Numbered from the stretch's first letter, positions 6,349 to 13,280 are shown. The stretch is 15,432 bases of DNA from Muribaculaceae bacterium (GCA_009775535.1 VSPW01000255.1:1-15432), one strand, 5' to 3'. Notes: generated by a model not told the origin, from the sequence alone. Numbers and translations are program-made.

Positions 6349-6747
6349 TTAATATACATAACATAGCACTTCACCGCCAATCTTCAGGTCGGATGCCTTC
6401 TTGTTGGTCATCACGCCCTTTGATGTGGATAGAATTGCAATACCTAAACCGTTCAATACGCGGGGCATATCTTTATAGCCTGTGTACTGGCGCAGACCGG
6501 GACGCGATACGCGCTTAAGGTCCTTGATAGCGTTGACACGGTCAACGGGATCGTACTTTAGGGCAATCTTGATAGTGCCGGCGGGGGTTTCACCCTCTAT
6601 AAACTTGTAATTAAGAATATAGCCCTGTTCGAAGAGAATCTTTGTGATTTCCTTCTTCAAGTTTGAGGCGGGGATTTCCACCACACGGTGGTTAGCCTTG
6701 ATAGCATTCCTCAATCTTGTCAAATAATCTGCTATTGGATCTGTCAT
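6349..6747 (-). CDS. rpsH: 30S ribosomal protein S8 (uS8)
   Basis: Primary 16S rRNA-binding protein of the central domain and, in E. coli, the translational repressor of the spc operon. The 132 residues begin MTDPIADYLTRLRNAIKANH and carry the invariant RNA-contacting block STSKGVMTNKKA at about 107-118 near the C-terminus. The 78-bp gap upstream is longer than most in the block and includes a small hairpin. Whether S8 represses this operon here, and at which site, cannot be told from the sequence. Confidence 0.98.
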   Translation of the reverse strand: MTDPIADYLTRLRNAIKANHRVVEIPASNLKKEITKILFEQGYILNYKFIEGETPAGTIKIALKYDPVDRVNAIKDLKRVSRPGLRQYTGYKDMPRVLNGLGIAILSTSKGVMTNKKASDLKIGGEVLCYVY

Positions 6748-6768
6748 TTTATTGGTTGTTTAAATTGA

Positions 6769-6783
6769 TTGGGCCTTTCCCAA
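6769..6783 (-). other. Small hairpin in the rpsN-rpsH gap
   Basis: In the minus-strand transcript TTGGG pairs with CCCAA around a five-base AAAGG loop, 21 nt upstream of the rpsH start. The stem is only five base pairs and is not followed by a U-run, so it is not a terminator. The rest of this 78-bp gap shows nothing else recognisable. Confidence 0.3.
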
Positions 6784-6825
6784 CAATATTTAATACTCTC
6801 TGTGATAATGAGTGGAGCACATCCA

Positions 6826-7095
6826 TTACCAGCTTGCTTTCTTGACTCCAGGTATCAAACCTGCTGATGCCATTTCACGGAACTGGATACGGGAGATGCC
6901 GAACTGACGCATGTAGCCTTTTGGACGCCCGGTGATGGAGCAACGGTTGTGCAGACGCACGCTTGATGCATTCTTGGGAAGCAACTGCAGTGCCTCATAA
7001 TCGCCGGCTTCCTTAAGGGCAGCCTTCTTTGCAGCATATTTTGCAACTAGCTTAGCACGCTTTACCTCGCGGGCCTTCATTGATTCTTTAGCCAT
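6826..7095 (-). CDS. rpsN: 30S ribosomal protein S14 (uS14), zinc-free form
   Basis: Head protein of the 30S subunit near the A site. The 89-residue length and single cysteine mark the long, zinc-independent (C-minus) type rather than the 61-residue CxxC type. The C-terminal half is diagnostic: VRLHNRCSITGRPKGYMRQFG at about 46-66 followed by SRIQFREMASAGLIPGVKKASW. It starts 11 bp after rplE and is followed by a 78-bp gap before rpsH. Confidence 0.98.
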   Translation of the reverse strand: MAKESMKAREVKRAKLVAKYAAKKAALKEAGDYEALQLLPKNASSVRLHNRCSITGRPKGYMRQFGISRIQFREMASAGLIPGVKKASW

Positions 7096-7106
7096 AGATA
7101 GGTATG

Positions 7107-7652
7107 TTATTTAGCGTTTTTAAATGGTAAGCCGAACTGCTTCAGGAGAGCATAACCTTCTTCATCGGTGTTTGCTGATGTAACAAAGGTAATGTTCATG
7201 CCCATGAGCTTATTGATGGCATCGATGTTGATTTCGGGGAAGATGATCTGCTCCGTGATACCGAGGGTATAGTTACCGCGGCCATCGAGCTTGCCTTCAA
7301 TACCCTTGAAGTCACGTATACGCGGGAGGGCCACACGGATCAGACGTTCAAGGAACTCATACATCTTGTCACGGCGGAGGGTAACCATCGCACCGATAGG
7401 CATTTTCTTACGCACCTTGAAGTTTGAGATGTCCTTCTTCGAGAGTGTGGCGACTGCCTTCTGGCCTGTTATGGCAGAAAGCTCATTGAGTGCTGTCTCG
7501 ATGAGTTTTTTGTCCTGGGTAGCAGCACCGAGGCCTTGATTGATGACAATCTTCTTTAGGCGCGGAACCTGCATCACTGTAGTGTAGTTGAACTCCTTTT
7601 CAAGAGCGGGGACAATGCGCTCCTTGTAGTCATTCTGAAGGGTAGTGCTCAT
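7107..7652 (-). CDS. rplE: 50S ribosomal protein L5 (uL5)
   Basis: 5S rRNA-binding protein of the central protuberance; it contacts P-site tRNA. The 181 residues include VPRLKKIVINQGLG (about 29-42), the TGQKAVATLSKKDISNFKVRKKMPIGAMVTLRR region and the C-terminal GNYTLGITEQIIFPEIN and MNITFVTSANTDEEGYALL. Its ATG overlaps the rplX stop by one base (TAATG), and GGAGAGGAG in the last codons of rplX lies 8 nt upstream. Translation is therefore probably coupled to rplX. In E. coli the S8 repressor site is at this same junction; no claim is made for it here. Confidence 0.98.
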   Translation of the reverse strand: MSTTLQNDYKERIVPALEKEFNYTTVMQVPRLKKIVINQGLGAATQDKKLIETALNELSAITGQKAVATLSKKDISNFKVRKKMPIGAMVTLRRDKMYEFLERLIRVALPRIRDFKGIEGKLDGRGNYTLGITEQIIFPEINIDAINKLMGMNITFVTSANTDEEGYALLKQFGLPFKNAK

Positions 7653-7972
7653 TATTTAATCTCCTCTCCTGATTTTTTAGCTATACGTACTTTTTTTCCG
7701 TCCCCGTCGATACGGTAGCCTACGCGTGTGGGCTTGCCGGTCTTCGGATCTACGAGGGCAAGGTTTGAAACGTGGATGGGGGCTTCAATCTTGATTATGC
7801 CACCCTGAGGGTGCTTGGCCGAAGGCTTTGTGCTCTTGGAGACGATGTTCACGCCTTCTACAATGGCACGCTGCTTTTCAAGCTGCACCGAGAGGACGCG
7901 GCCTTGCTTGCCGCGGTCGTCGCCGGCGAGTACTATAACTGTGTCGCCTTTCTTGACATGTAACTTGTTCAT
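7652..7972 (-). CDS. rplX: 50S ribosomal protein L24 (uL24)
   Basis: Assembly-initiator protein of the 50S subunit, located by the polypeptide exit tunnel. The 106-residue protein begins MNKLHVKKGDTVIVLAGDDRGKQGRV, a textbook KOW motif at about 5-32, then VEGVNIVSKSTKPSAKHPQGGII and a C-terminal PTRVGYRIDGDGKKVRIAKKSGE. It starts 27 bp after rplN. Its TAA stop shares one base with the rplE start. Confidence 0.98.
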   Translation of the reverse strand: MNKLHVKKGDTVIVLAGDDRGKQGRVLSVQLEKQRAIVEGVNIVSKSTKPSAKHPQGGIIKIEAPIHVSNLALVDPKTGKPTRVGYRIDGDGKKVRIAKKSGEEIK

Positions 7973-7999
7973 ACGTTTAGTTGATGTGTTAAAAGTTGA

Positions 8000-8365
8000 T
8001 TATAGTACCTCGGGGGCGAGGGAGACGATTTTCATGTTTGTCGCACGGAGCTCACGCGCTACCGGGCCGAAGATACGTGTTCCACGGATTTCACCGGCGT
8101 TATTGAGCAGAACGCAAGCGTTGTCGTCGAAGCGGATGTAGGAGCCGTCCTGACGACGGATTTCTTTTTTAGTGCGGACGACTACCGCCTTGGACACTGT
8201 GCCTTTCTTTACGTCCGAGCCGGGGATCACACTTTTCACGGAAACGACGATGATATCGCCTACCGAAGCGTAACGACGGCCTGTACCGCCGAGCACGTGG
8301 ATGCATAGGGCTTCCTTAGCTCCAGAGTTGTCGGCAACAGTTAAACGGGTTTCAGTCTGTATCAT
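8000..8365 (-). CDS. rplN: 50S ribosomal protein L14 (uL14)
   Basis: Large-subunit protein on the intersubunit face, forming bridge B8 and the docking site of the silencing factor RsfS. The 121-residue beta-barrel begins MIQTETRLTVADNSGAKEAL and has the conserved GTRIFGPVARELR at about 95-107. Length is one or two residues short of the E. coli protein, which is ordinary. It starts 6 bp after rpsQ and marks the formal beginning of the spc block, but no promoter is visible in that short gap, so the S10 and spc blocks are probably one transcript. Confidence 0.98.
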   Translation of the reverse strand: MIQTETRLTVADNSGAKEALCIHVLGGTGRRYASVGDIIVVSVKSVIPGSDVKKGTVSKAVVVRTKKEIRRQDGSYIRFDDNACVLLNNAGEIRGTRIFGPVARELRATNMKIVSLAPEVL

Positions 8366-8371
8366 AATAAA

Positions 8372-8629
8372 TTACTTAACTTTTTCGATGATTTCTACAA
8401 GTCTCCATCTTTTTGTCTTGCTCAAGGGACGGGTCTCCATCAGGCGGACTGTGTCACCGATTGAGCATTCATTGCTTTCGTCATGTGCGTGGTACTTTTT
8501 TGTCTTGTTGACAAACTTACCATAGATGGGGTGCTTTTCTTTCCACTTTACAGTGACAGTGATTGTCTTGTCACCCTTGTTGGACGAAACTACCCCGATG
8601 CGCTCTTTACGTAGGTTTCTTTTTTCCAT
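8372..8629 (-). CDS. rpsQ: 30S ribosomal protein S17 (uS17)
   Basis: Primary 16S rRNA-binding OB-fold protein of the 30S body. The 85 residues begin MEKRNLRKERIGVVSSNKGDKTITV and contain KHPIYGKFVNKTKKYHAHDE (about 32-51) and GDTVRLMETRPLSKTKRWRLVEII, all signature regions of S17. It is 11 bp after rpmC and 6 bp before rplN. Confidence 0.98.
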   Translation of the reverse strand: MEKRNLRKERIGVVSSNKGDKTITVTVKWKEKHPIYGKFVNKTKKYHAHDESNECSIGDTVRLMETRPLSKTKRWRLVEIIEKVK

Positions 8630-8640
8630 TTTGCGGGAAA

Positions 8641-8838
8641 TTATTTATTGTTAAGTTCGCGCTGACGTAGTTCTGTCTTCACGCGGGCGATCATTTTGCG
8701 GTCAGCTGTTATCTTAGCGGGATTGTCAATCGGCGACACTGAATGGTTCACCTTCAACTGGAGGTATTCAGCTTCCATCACTTCGAGGCGCTCTTTCAGA
8801 TCCTGGGTGCTAAGTTCTTTGATTTCTGATTTGGTCAT
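8641..8838 (-). CDS. rpmC: 50S ribosomal protein L29 (uL29)
   Basis: Small helical-hairpin protein beside the exit tunnel; with L23 it forms part of the docking platform for trigger factor and SRP. The 65-residue product starts MTKSEIKELSTQDLKERLEVME and ends with the conserved RKMIARVKTELRQRELNNK. The longer NHSVSPIDNPAKI linker (about 31-43) is typical of Bacteroidota L29. It starts 6 bp after the rplP stop. Confidence 0.97.
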   Translation of the reverse strand: MTKSEIKELSTQDLKERLEVMEAEYLQLKVNHSVSPIDNPAKITADRKMIARVKTELRQRELNNK

Positions 8839-8844
8839 GGCTTA

Positions 8845-9276
8845 TTACACGTTTTGGGTTGGATCATAGTCGCGGCGAACGACGAACTTTGTGGTCACAG
8901 GAAGTTTCTGGGCTGCGAGACGGAGTGCTTCCTTGGCGATGTCGAAAGGAACGCCCTCAACCTCGATGATGATACGTCCTGGGGTCACAGGCGCTACATA
9001 ACCCTCGGGGTTACCTTTACCTTTACCCATACGCACTTCGGCTGGCTTCTTGGTGATTGGTTTGTCGGGGAATATGCGGATCCAGATTTGGCCCTGACGC
9101 TGCATGTAGCGGGTAACCGCGATACGGGCAGCTTCAATTTGGCGACCGGTAATCCATTTTGACTCTAGGGTCTTGATTCCGAACGAGCCGAAGGCCAACT
9201 GGTTGCCACGCTGTGCAACACCTTTCATACGGCCTTTCTGCTGACGGCGGAATTTGGTTTTTTTCGGTTGTAACAT
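8845..9276 (-). CDS. rplP: 50S ribosomal protein L16 (uL16)
   Basis: Late-assembling 50S protein that helps organise the A-site tRNA elbow and the peptidyl-transferase region. The 143 residues begin MLQPKKTKFRRQQKGRMKGVA and contain the signature AEVRMGKGKGNPEGYVAPVTPG (79-100), including R82, which corresponds to E. coli R81, the arginine hydroxylated by RoxA/YcfD in that species. Whether it is modified here is unknown. It is 23 bp after rpsC. Confidence 0.98.
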   Translation of the reverse strand: MLQPKKTKFRRQQKGRMKGVAQRGNQLAFGSFGIKTLESKWITGRQIEAARIAVTRYMQRQGQIWIRIFPDKPITKKPAEVRMGKGKGNPEGYVAPVTPGRIIIEVEGVPFDIAKEALRLAAQKLPVTTKFVVRRDYDPTQNV

Positions 9277-9299
9277 TGGTGTCTAATCAAATTAGAGGT

Positions 9300-10040
9300 T
9301 TAACGGTTGTTTTTGGCGTTACGGAAGCCACGGTTGCCGCGTGAGCGGTTTCCACGGTCACCTGAACGGCCTTCCTTCGCAGGAGATGCAGTGAAAGAGG
9401 GAGCGAGGTCACGCTTGCCATACACTTCGCCACGGCAGATCCATACCTTCACACCGATCACACCCACTTTTGTATGGGCCTCGACCAATGCGTAGTCAAT
9501 GTCGGCACGGAGTGTGTGGAGCGGCGTACGGCCCTCCTTGAGCATTTCCGAACGGGCCATTTCTGCGCCGTTGAGACGGCCGGAGATCTGGACCTTGATA
9601 CCTTCTGCACCGGCACGCATCGTTGATGCGATCGCCATTTTTGCAGCACGGCGGTAGGCAATCTTCCCTTCAATCTGGCGGGCGATTGTAGAGGCTACAA
9701 TCTGTGCATCCAGCTCGGGGCGCTTTACCTCAAAAATATTGATTTGAACATCCTTGTCTGTGATCTTCTTGAGCTCTTCCTTGAGTTTCTCAACCTCAGA
9801 GCCGCCCTTGCCGATGATAAGGCCAGGACGCGATGTGCATACTGTGATTGTGATGAGCTTAAGGGTGCGCTCAATTACGATTCGGGAGACACTTGACTTT
9901 GCAAGACGCACATTAAGGTACTTGCGCAGCTTGGAGTCTTCGAGGAGGGTGTCGCCATATTTCTTGCCTCCGTACCAGTTGGAATCCCAACCACGGATGA
10001 CGCCGAGGCGATTGCTTATCGGATTAACTTTCTGTCCCAT
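9300..10040 (-). CDS. rpsC: 30S ribosomal protein S3 (uS3)
   Basis: 30S head protein at the mRNA entry tunnel that contributes to mRNA unwinding. The 246 residues begin MGQKVNPISNRLGVIRGWDSNWY. The type-2 KH domain has its GxxG loop in PGLIIGKGG at about 72-80. The C-terminal S3 domain contains the ISGRLNGAEMARSE and EGRTPLHTLRADIDYA blocks (about 152-185). The last 24 residues form an arginine/glycine/asparagine-rich tail (GDRGNRSRGNRGFRN), common in Bacteroidota S3 and probably disordered. It starts 5 bp after rplV; the GAGGA just upstream is formed by the final rplV codons, so may be incidental. Confidence 0.98.
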   Translation of the reverse strand: MGQKVNPISNRLGVIRGWDSNWYGGKKYGDTLLEDSKLRKYLNVRLAKSSVSRIVIERTLKLITITVCTSRPGLIIGKGGSEVEKLKEELKKITDKDVQINIFEVKRPELDAQIVASTIARQIEGKIAYRRAAKMAIASTMRAGAEGIKVQISGRLNGAEMARSEMLKEGRTPLHTLRADIDYALVEAHTKVGVIGVKVWICRGEVYGKRDLAPSFTASPAKEGRSGDRGNRSRGNRGFRNAKNNR

Positions 10041-10045
10041 AGTGA

Positions 10046-10462
10046 TTATTCCTCGATTTTTTTAGTTTTATTGTCAATAGTGTCTACTATAAGTGTCACA
10101 TGGTTGGAGCGCTTACGGATACGGTAGCCGCGGCCCTGTGGGGCTGGACGCAGGCGCTTCAACATAGGGGCTGGATTGACAAAAATTGTAGAGATGTATA
10201 GCATCCCGTCCTGAGCCTTGTCATCGTTCTTTGCCTCCCAGTTAGCAATGGCCGAGCGGAGAAGCTTCTCCAGGCGGCCTGCTGCTTCTTTATTTGAGAA
10301 TTTGAGGATACCCAGCGCACGGAACACTTCCTGGCCACGTACCATGTCTGCAACGAGACGCATCTTACGTGGGGAAGTGGGCACGTTTGTCAGTTTCGCG
10401 AAAGCTACTGACTTTTGGGCTTCCTTGCGGTTATTTGCTGATTGTCTTTTTCTTACACCCAT
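10046..10462 (-). CDS. rplV: 50S ribosomal protein L22 (uL22)
   Basis: Large-subunit protein whose long beta-hairpin lines the exit-tunnel constriction, next to L4 and the macrolide site. The 138 residues include NVPTSPRKMRLVADMVRG (26-43), KLLRSAIANWEAKN at about 66-79 and the tunnel hairpin MLKRLRPAPQGRGYRIRKR at 100-118, which looks wild-type. The C-terminus ends in a charged NKTKKIEE tail. It follows rpsS after a 52-bp A/T-rich gap in which no promoter motif was found. Confidence 0.98.
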   Translation of the reverse strand: MGVRKRQSANNRKEAQKSVAFAKLTNVPTSPRKMRLVADMVRGQEVFRALGILKFSNKEAAGRLEKLLRSAIANWEAKNDDKAQDGMLYISTIFVNPAPMLKRLRPAPQGRGYRIRKRSNHVTLIVDTIDNKTKKIEE

Positions 10463-10514
10463 TGTGTTTATTTTGTCTTTATTTTAGCGAAATAAGTGTT
10501 TATTAGGCCCTGGG

Positions 10515-10784
10515 TTACTTTTTCTTGTTGCCTGCATGCCCGCGGAAGCTACGTGTTGGCGCGAACTCGCCGAGCTTGTGGCCTACCATGTTTTCTGTGA
10601 CATAGACAGGGATGAACTTGTTACCGTTATGGACAGCGAAAGTGTGGCCGACAAATTCGGGGGCGATCATGGAGGCACGGCTCCAGGTCTTGATGACCGC
10701 CTTCTTGCCCGATTTCTCCATGTCGGTGACTTTCTTTTCGAGCTTAACGGAAATGAATGGGCCTTTTTTAAGTGAACGACTCAT
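10515..10784 (-). CDS. rpsS: 30S ribosomal protein S19 (uS19)
   Basis: 30S head protein that forms a complex with S13 and a bridge to the 50S. The 89-residue product begins MSRSLKKGPFISVKLEKKV and carries IKTWSRASMIAPEFVGHTFAVHNG at about 31-54 and VGHKLGEFAPTRSFRGHAG at 67-85, the family signature. It starts 20 bp after rplB. Length is standard and no anomaly is visible. Confidence 0.98.
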   Translation of the reverse strand: MSRSLKKGPFISVKLEKKVTDMEKSGKKAVIKTWSRASMIAPEFVGHTFAVHNGNKFIPVYVTENMVGHKLGEFAPTRSFRGHAGNKKK

Positions 10785-10804
10785 ATAATTACTAATTAAT
10801 CAGA

Positions 10805-11632
10805 TTACTTTTTACGTCTTTCGATAATGTACTTCGAAGATGCCTTCTTGGGCGAACGAGTCTTGAGACCCTTTGCATAAAGACCCTTGCGTGAACGTGG
10901 ATGACCGCCTGAGGCACGTCCTTCACCACCACCCATCGGGTGATCCACAGGGTTCATGACAACGCCACGGTTGCGCGGACGGCGTCCCAACCAACGGGAA
11001 CGGCCTGCCTTGCCGGAACGTTCAAGTGAGTGCTCGGAATTTCCCACTACACCTACTGTAGCCTTGCAGGCTGCGAGGATCTTGCGGGTTTCGCCTGAGG
11101 GTAATTTGACAATTGCGTAATCACCTTCGCGTGACACCAATTGGGCGAATGTACCGGCCGAGCGTGCCATGAATGCGCCTTGGCCAGGACGGAGCTCAAT
11201 GTTGTGGATAACTGTACCCACAGGTATCTTGCTCAAGGGGAGTGCGTTGCCTACTTCAGGAGCAGCCTCCGGGCCTGATACGACCGTCTGGCCGACCTGA
11301 AGCCCGTTGGGAGCGATGATGTAAGCCTTGGCGCCGTCTACGTAGTAAAGGAGGGCAATGCGGGCAGAACGGTTAGGATCGTACTCGATTGACTTTACCA
11401 CGGCGGGGACGCCGTCTTTAGTTCTCTTAAAGTCTATGATACGGTATTTGCGCTTGTGTCCACCACCAAGGTAGCGAGTGGTGAGATGACCTTCGGCATT
11501 ACGGCCTCCGGATGCTTTTTTACCGACTGTAAGAGATTTTTCCGGTGTAGTAGCAGTGATTGTACCTTTAAATACACCGATAACTTTGTGACGTTGCCCG
11601 GGTGTAGTGGGCTTGAATTTTCTTACTGCCAT
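10805..11632 (-). CDS. rplB: 50S ribosomal protein L2 (uL2)
   Basis: One of the largest and most conserved 50S proteins, needed for subunit association and peptidyl-transferase function. The 275 residues begin MAVRKFKPTTPGQRHKV, with SGGRNAEGHLTTRYLGGGHKRKYRIIDF at about 41-68 (OB-fold region), the SH3-like middle domain and the C-terminal signature MNPVDHPMGGGEGRASGGHP at about 226-245. The functionally important histidine (E. coli H229) is kept as H231; the second His of the HPHGGG motif is Met here. It starts 8 bp after rplW. Confidence 0.98.
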   Translation of the reverse strand: MAVRKFKPTTPGQRHKVIGVFKGTITATTPEKSLTVGKKASGGRNAEGHLTTRYLGGGHKRKYRIIDFKRTKDGVPAVVKSIEYDPNRSARIALLYYVDGAKAYIIAPNGLQVGQTVVSGPEAAPEVGNALPLSKIPVGTVIHNIELRPGQGAFMARSAGTFAQLVSREGDYAIVKLPSGETRKILAACKATVGVVGNSEHSLERSGKAGRSRWLGRRPRNRGVVMNPVDHPMGGGEGRASGGHPRSRKGLYAKGLKTRSPKKASSKYIIERRKK

Positions 11633-11640
11633 TTTATTTA

Positions 11641-11931
11641 TCAGATATTGCTAAAAATGTCGATGGTTTGTCCTTCGCCGACAGTGATATACGCCTTCTT
11701 GTAGGCAGCTGTCTTGCCGCGGAGGAGGCCGCTCTTTGTCCAGCGGGACTTGTTTTTGCCGCGGACAATCGCTGTGTTGACGCTGACGACTTTAACACCG
11801 TACAGCTTTTCAACGAGCGACTTTATCTGGTACTTGTTGGCATCGGTAGAGACGCGGAATGTGTACTGATTGCGGCGCTCTGTAAGCTGGGTGGCCTTTT
11901 CAGTGACGATGGGTTTAATCATTATTTCCAT
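11641..11931 (-). CDS. rplW: 50S ribosomal protein L23 (uL23)
   Basis: Large-subunit protein at the tunnel exit, the main docking point for trigger factor and SRP. The 96-residue product begins MEIMIKPIVTEKATQLTERRNQY and holds DANKYQIKSLVEKLYGVKVVSVN at about 30-52 and a C-terminal AYKKAYITVGEGQTIDIFSNI. The upstream start at 11931 is preferred to the internal Met at residue 4, because relatives carry three residues before IKP. It starts 12 bp after rplD, with a weak CAGGAC just upstream. Confidence 0.97.
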   Translation of the reverse strand: MEIMIKPIVTEKATQLTERRNQYTFRVSTDANKYQIKSLVEKLYGVKVVSVNTAIVRGKNKSRWTKSGLLRGKTAAYKKAYITVGEGQTIDIFSNI

Positions 11932-11943
11932 TGTGTCCTGCGG

Positions 11944-12567
11944 TTACTTAGAATTATTAATAAGCTCTACGCTACCTTCGGTCATGATGATAGCGTTGTT
12001 ATTGAGAAGTGCATACGTGTTAATATCCGAAGCATTCATCAGGTGAACGTTCGGCACATTACGTGAGGACAAATATACGTTATTATTTTTGTCCGATAAA
12101 ACCAGAAGAAGCTTTTTGCCATCAACTTTAAGATTTTTAGTAAAGTTTACAAAATCTTTAGTTTTCGGGGCGTCGAAATTGATGCTGTCAACTACGATGA
12201 TCTGTCCTTCCTGAGCCTTTGCGCTAAGTGCTGAACGGCGGGCAAGCGCCTTAAGTTTCTTATTGAGCTTGAAACGGTAGTCACGTGGACGGGGACCGAA
12301 TACACGGCCGCCACCTACTAGGACAGGTGAGTTGATGTCGCCGATACGGCTTCCGCCGCCGCCCTTCTGCTTGTGCAGCTTGCGTGTCGAACCAGACACT
12401 TCGCTACGCTCCTTTGATTTGTGTGTACCCTGACGCTGGTTGGCAAGGAATTGCTTAACGTCTAGATATACTGCATGCTCATTGGGTTCAATACCGAAAA
12501 CTTCGTCGTTGAGCTGGATTTTGCGTCCGGTGTCTTGTCCTTGCTGGTTATATACTGCGAGTTCCAT
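11944..12567 (-). CDS. rplD: 50S ribosomal protein L4 (uL4)
   Basis: Large-subunit protein with an extended loop reaching the exit-tunnel constriction; in E. coli it also autoregulates the S10 operon by transcription and translation control. The 207 residues begin MELAVYNQQGQDTGRKIQL. The tunnel loop spans about 43-97 with QGTHKSKERSEVSGSTRK, KQKGGGGSRIGDINSPVLVGGG and FGPRPRDY; no insertion or macrolide-type change is visible. The globular domain ends in NNNAIIMTEGSVELINNSK. Its ATG shares one base with the rplC stop (TAATG), which suggests translational coupling. Confidence 0.98.
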   Translation of the reverse strand: MELAVYNQQGQDTGRKIQLNDEVFGIEPNEHAVYLDVKQFLANQRQGTHKSKERSEVSGSTRKLHKQKGGGGSRIGDINSPVLVGGGRVFGPRPRDYRFKLNKKLKALARRSALSAKAQEGQIIVVDSINFDAPKTKDFVNFTKNLKVDGKKLLLVLSDKNNNVYLSSRNVPNVHLMNASDINTYALLNNNAIIMTEGSVELINNSK

Positions 12568-13184
12568 TATTTTTCGATTACTACGATTGAACCTTTGCTA
12601 CCAGGGATAGAACCCTTGATAACCAATACATTATTCTCGGGGATCACCTTCAGCACCTGGAGATTTTGAACGGTGACCTGCTTGTTGCCCATCTGGCCGG
12701 CCATACGTGTGCCCTTGAATACCTTTGCGGGGTATGAGCAAGCACCGATTGAACCTGGGGCGCGCAGACGGTTGTGCTGGCCGTGAGTGGTCTGGCCGAC
12801 ACCGCCGAATCCGTGGCGCTTCACTACGCCCTGGAATCCCTTACCCTTTGATATACCTGCGATGTCAACGAAGTCGTTCTCTGTAAAGAGGTCCACTCCG
12901 ATTGTATCGCCGGGGGCATATTGTCCGTCAAAACCCTTGAACTCGGCCAAGTGGCGCTTGGGTGTCACACCGGCTTTCTTGAAGTGGCCGAGCTCAGGCT
13001 GTGTGCAATGCTTCTCCTTCTGTTCCTCGAAACCGAGCTGGAGCGCATCGTAGCCGTCTGTAGCCACCGTCTTTACCTGTGTTACCACGCAAGGACCTAC
13101 TTCGATAACAGTGCACGGAACATTCTTTCCGTCGGCACTGAAAACGGATGTCATTCCGATTTTCTTTCCTAATAATCCTGGCAT
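12567..13184 (-). CDS. rplC: 50S ribosomal protein L3 (uL3)
   Basis: Assembly-initiator protein of the 50S subunit that extends a loop to the peptidyl-transferase centre. Starting at the ATG at 13184 gives 205 residues beginning MPGLLGKKIGMTSVFSADGK; an in-frame ATG at 13235 would add 17 unconserved residues and start inside a hairpin, so it is not used. Signatures are ISKGKGFQGVVKRHGF (111-126), GQTTHGQHNRLRAPGSIG and VFKGTRMAGQMGNKQVTVQ (about 155-173). At the position of E. coli Q150, which PrmB methylates, this protein has S150. It is 96 bp downstream of rpsJ, the largest gap within the S10 block. Confidence 0.97.
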   Translation of the reverse strand: MPGLLGKKIGMTSVFSADGKNVPCTVIEVGPCVVTQVKTVATDGYDALQLGFEEQKEKHCTQPELGHFKKAGVTPKRHLAEFKGFDGQYAPGDTIGVDLFTENDFVDIAGISKGKGFQGVVKRHGFGGVGQTTHGQHNRLRAPGSIGACSYPAKVFKGTRMAGQMGNKQVTVQNLQVLKVIPENNVLVIKGSIPGSKGSIVVIEK

Positions 13185-13213
13185 TTCTTTGTGATTTTGT
13201 TTGTTTATATTTA

Positions 13214-13243
13214 GCCGGGGACTGCCCTGGGGCAAGCCCCGGC
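13214..13243 (-). other. Strong GC-rich hairpin between rpsJ and rplC
   Basis: The minus-strand transcript contains a 30-nt imperfect palindrome. GCCGGGG at the 5' side pairs with CCCCGGC at the 3' side. One mismatch, a wobble and a further TGCC/GGCA stem follow, closed by a four-base CCAG loop. The surrounding sequence is A/T-rich. After the stem comes TAAATATAAACAAAC rather than a U-run, so it is not a standard intrinsic terminator. It ends 29 nt before the rplC ATG. A processing, stabilising or regulatory RNA element is possible; its role is not shown by the sequence. Confidence 0.6.
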
Positions 13244-13280
13244 ATATGTTAATATTTGATTCTTACGCTTAGAGTATGTA

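Noticed and set aside
7184..7191. TACCTTTG on the minus strand inside rplE
   Set aside because: It encodes the conserved Thr-Phe-Val of L5 and is not near the next gene's start; coincidental match.
13185..13235. N-terminal extension of rplC from the ATG at 13235
   Set aside because: It would start within the GC-rich hairpin and add 17 unconserved residues before the family start MPGLLGKKIGMT.
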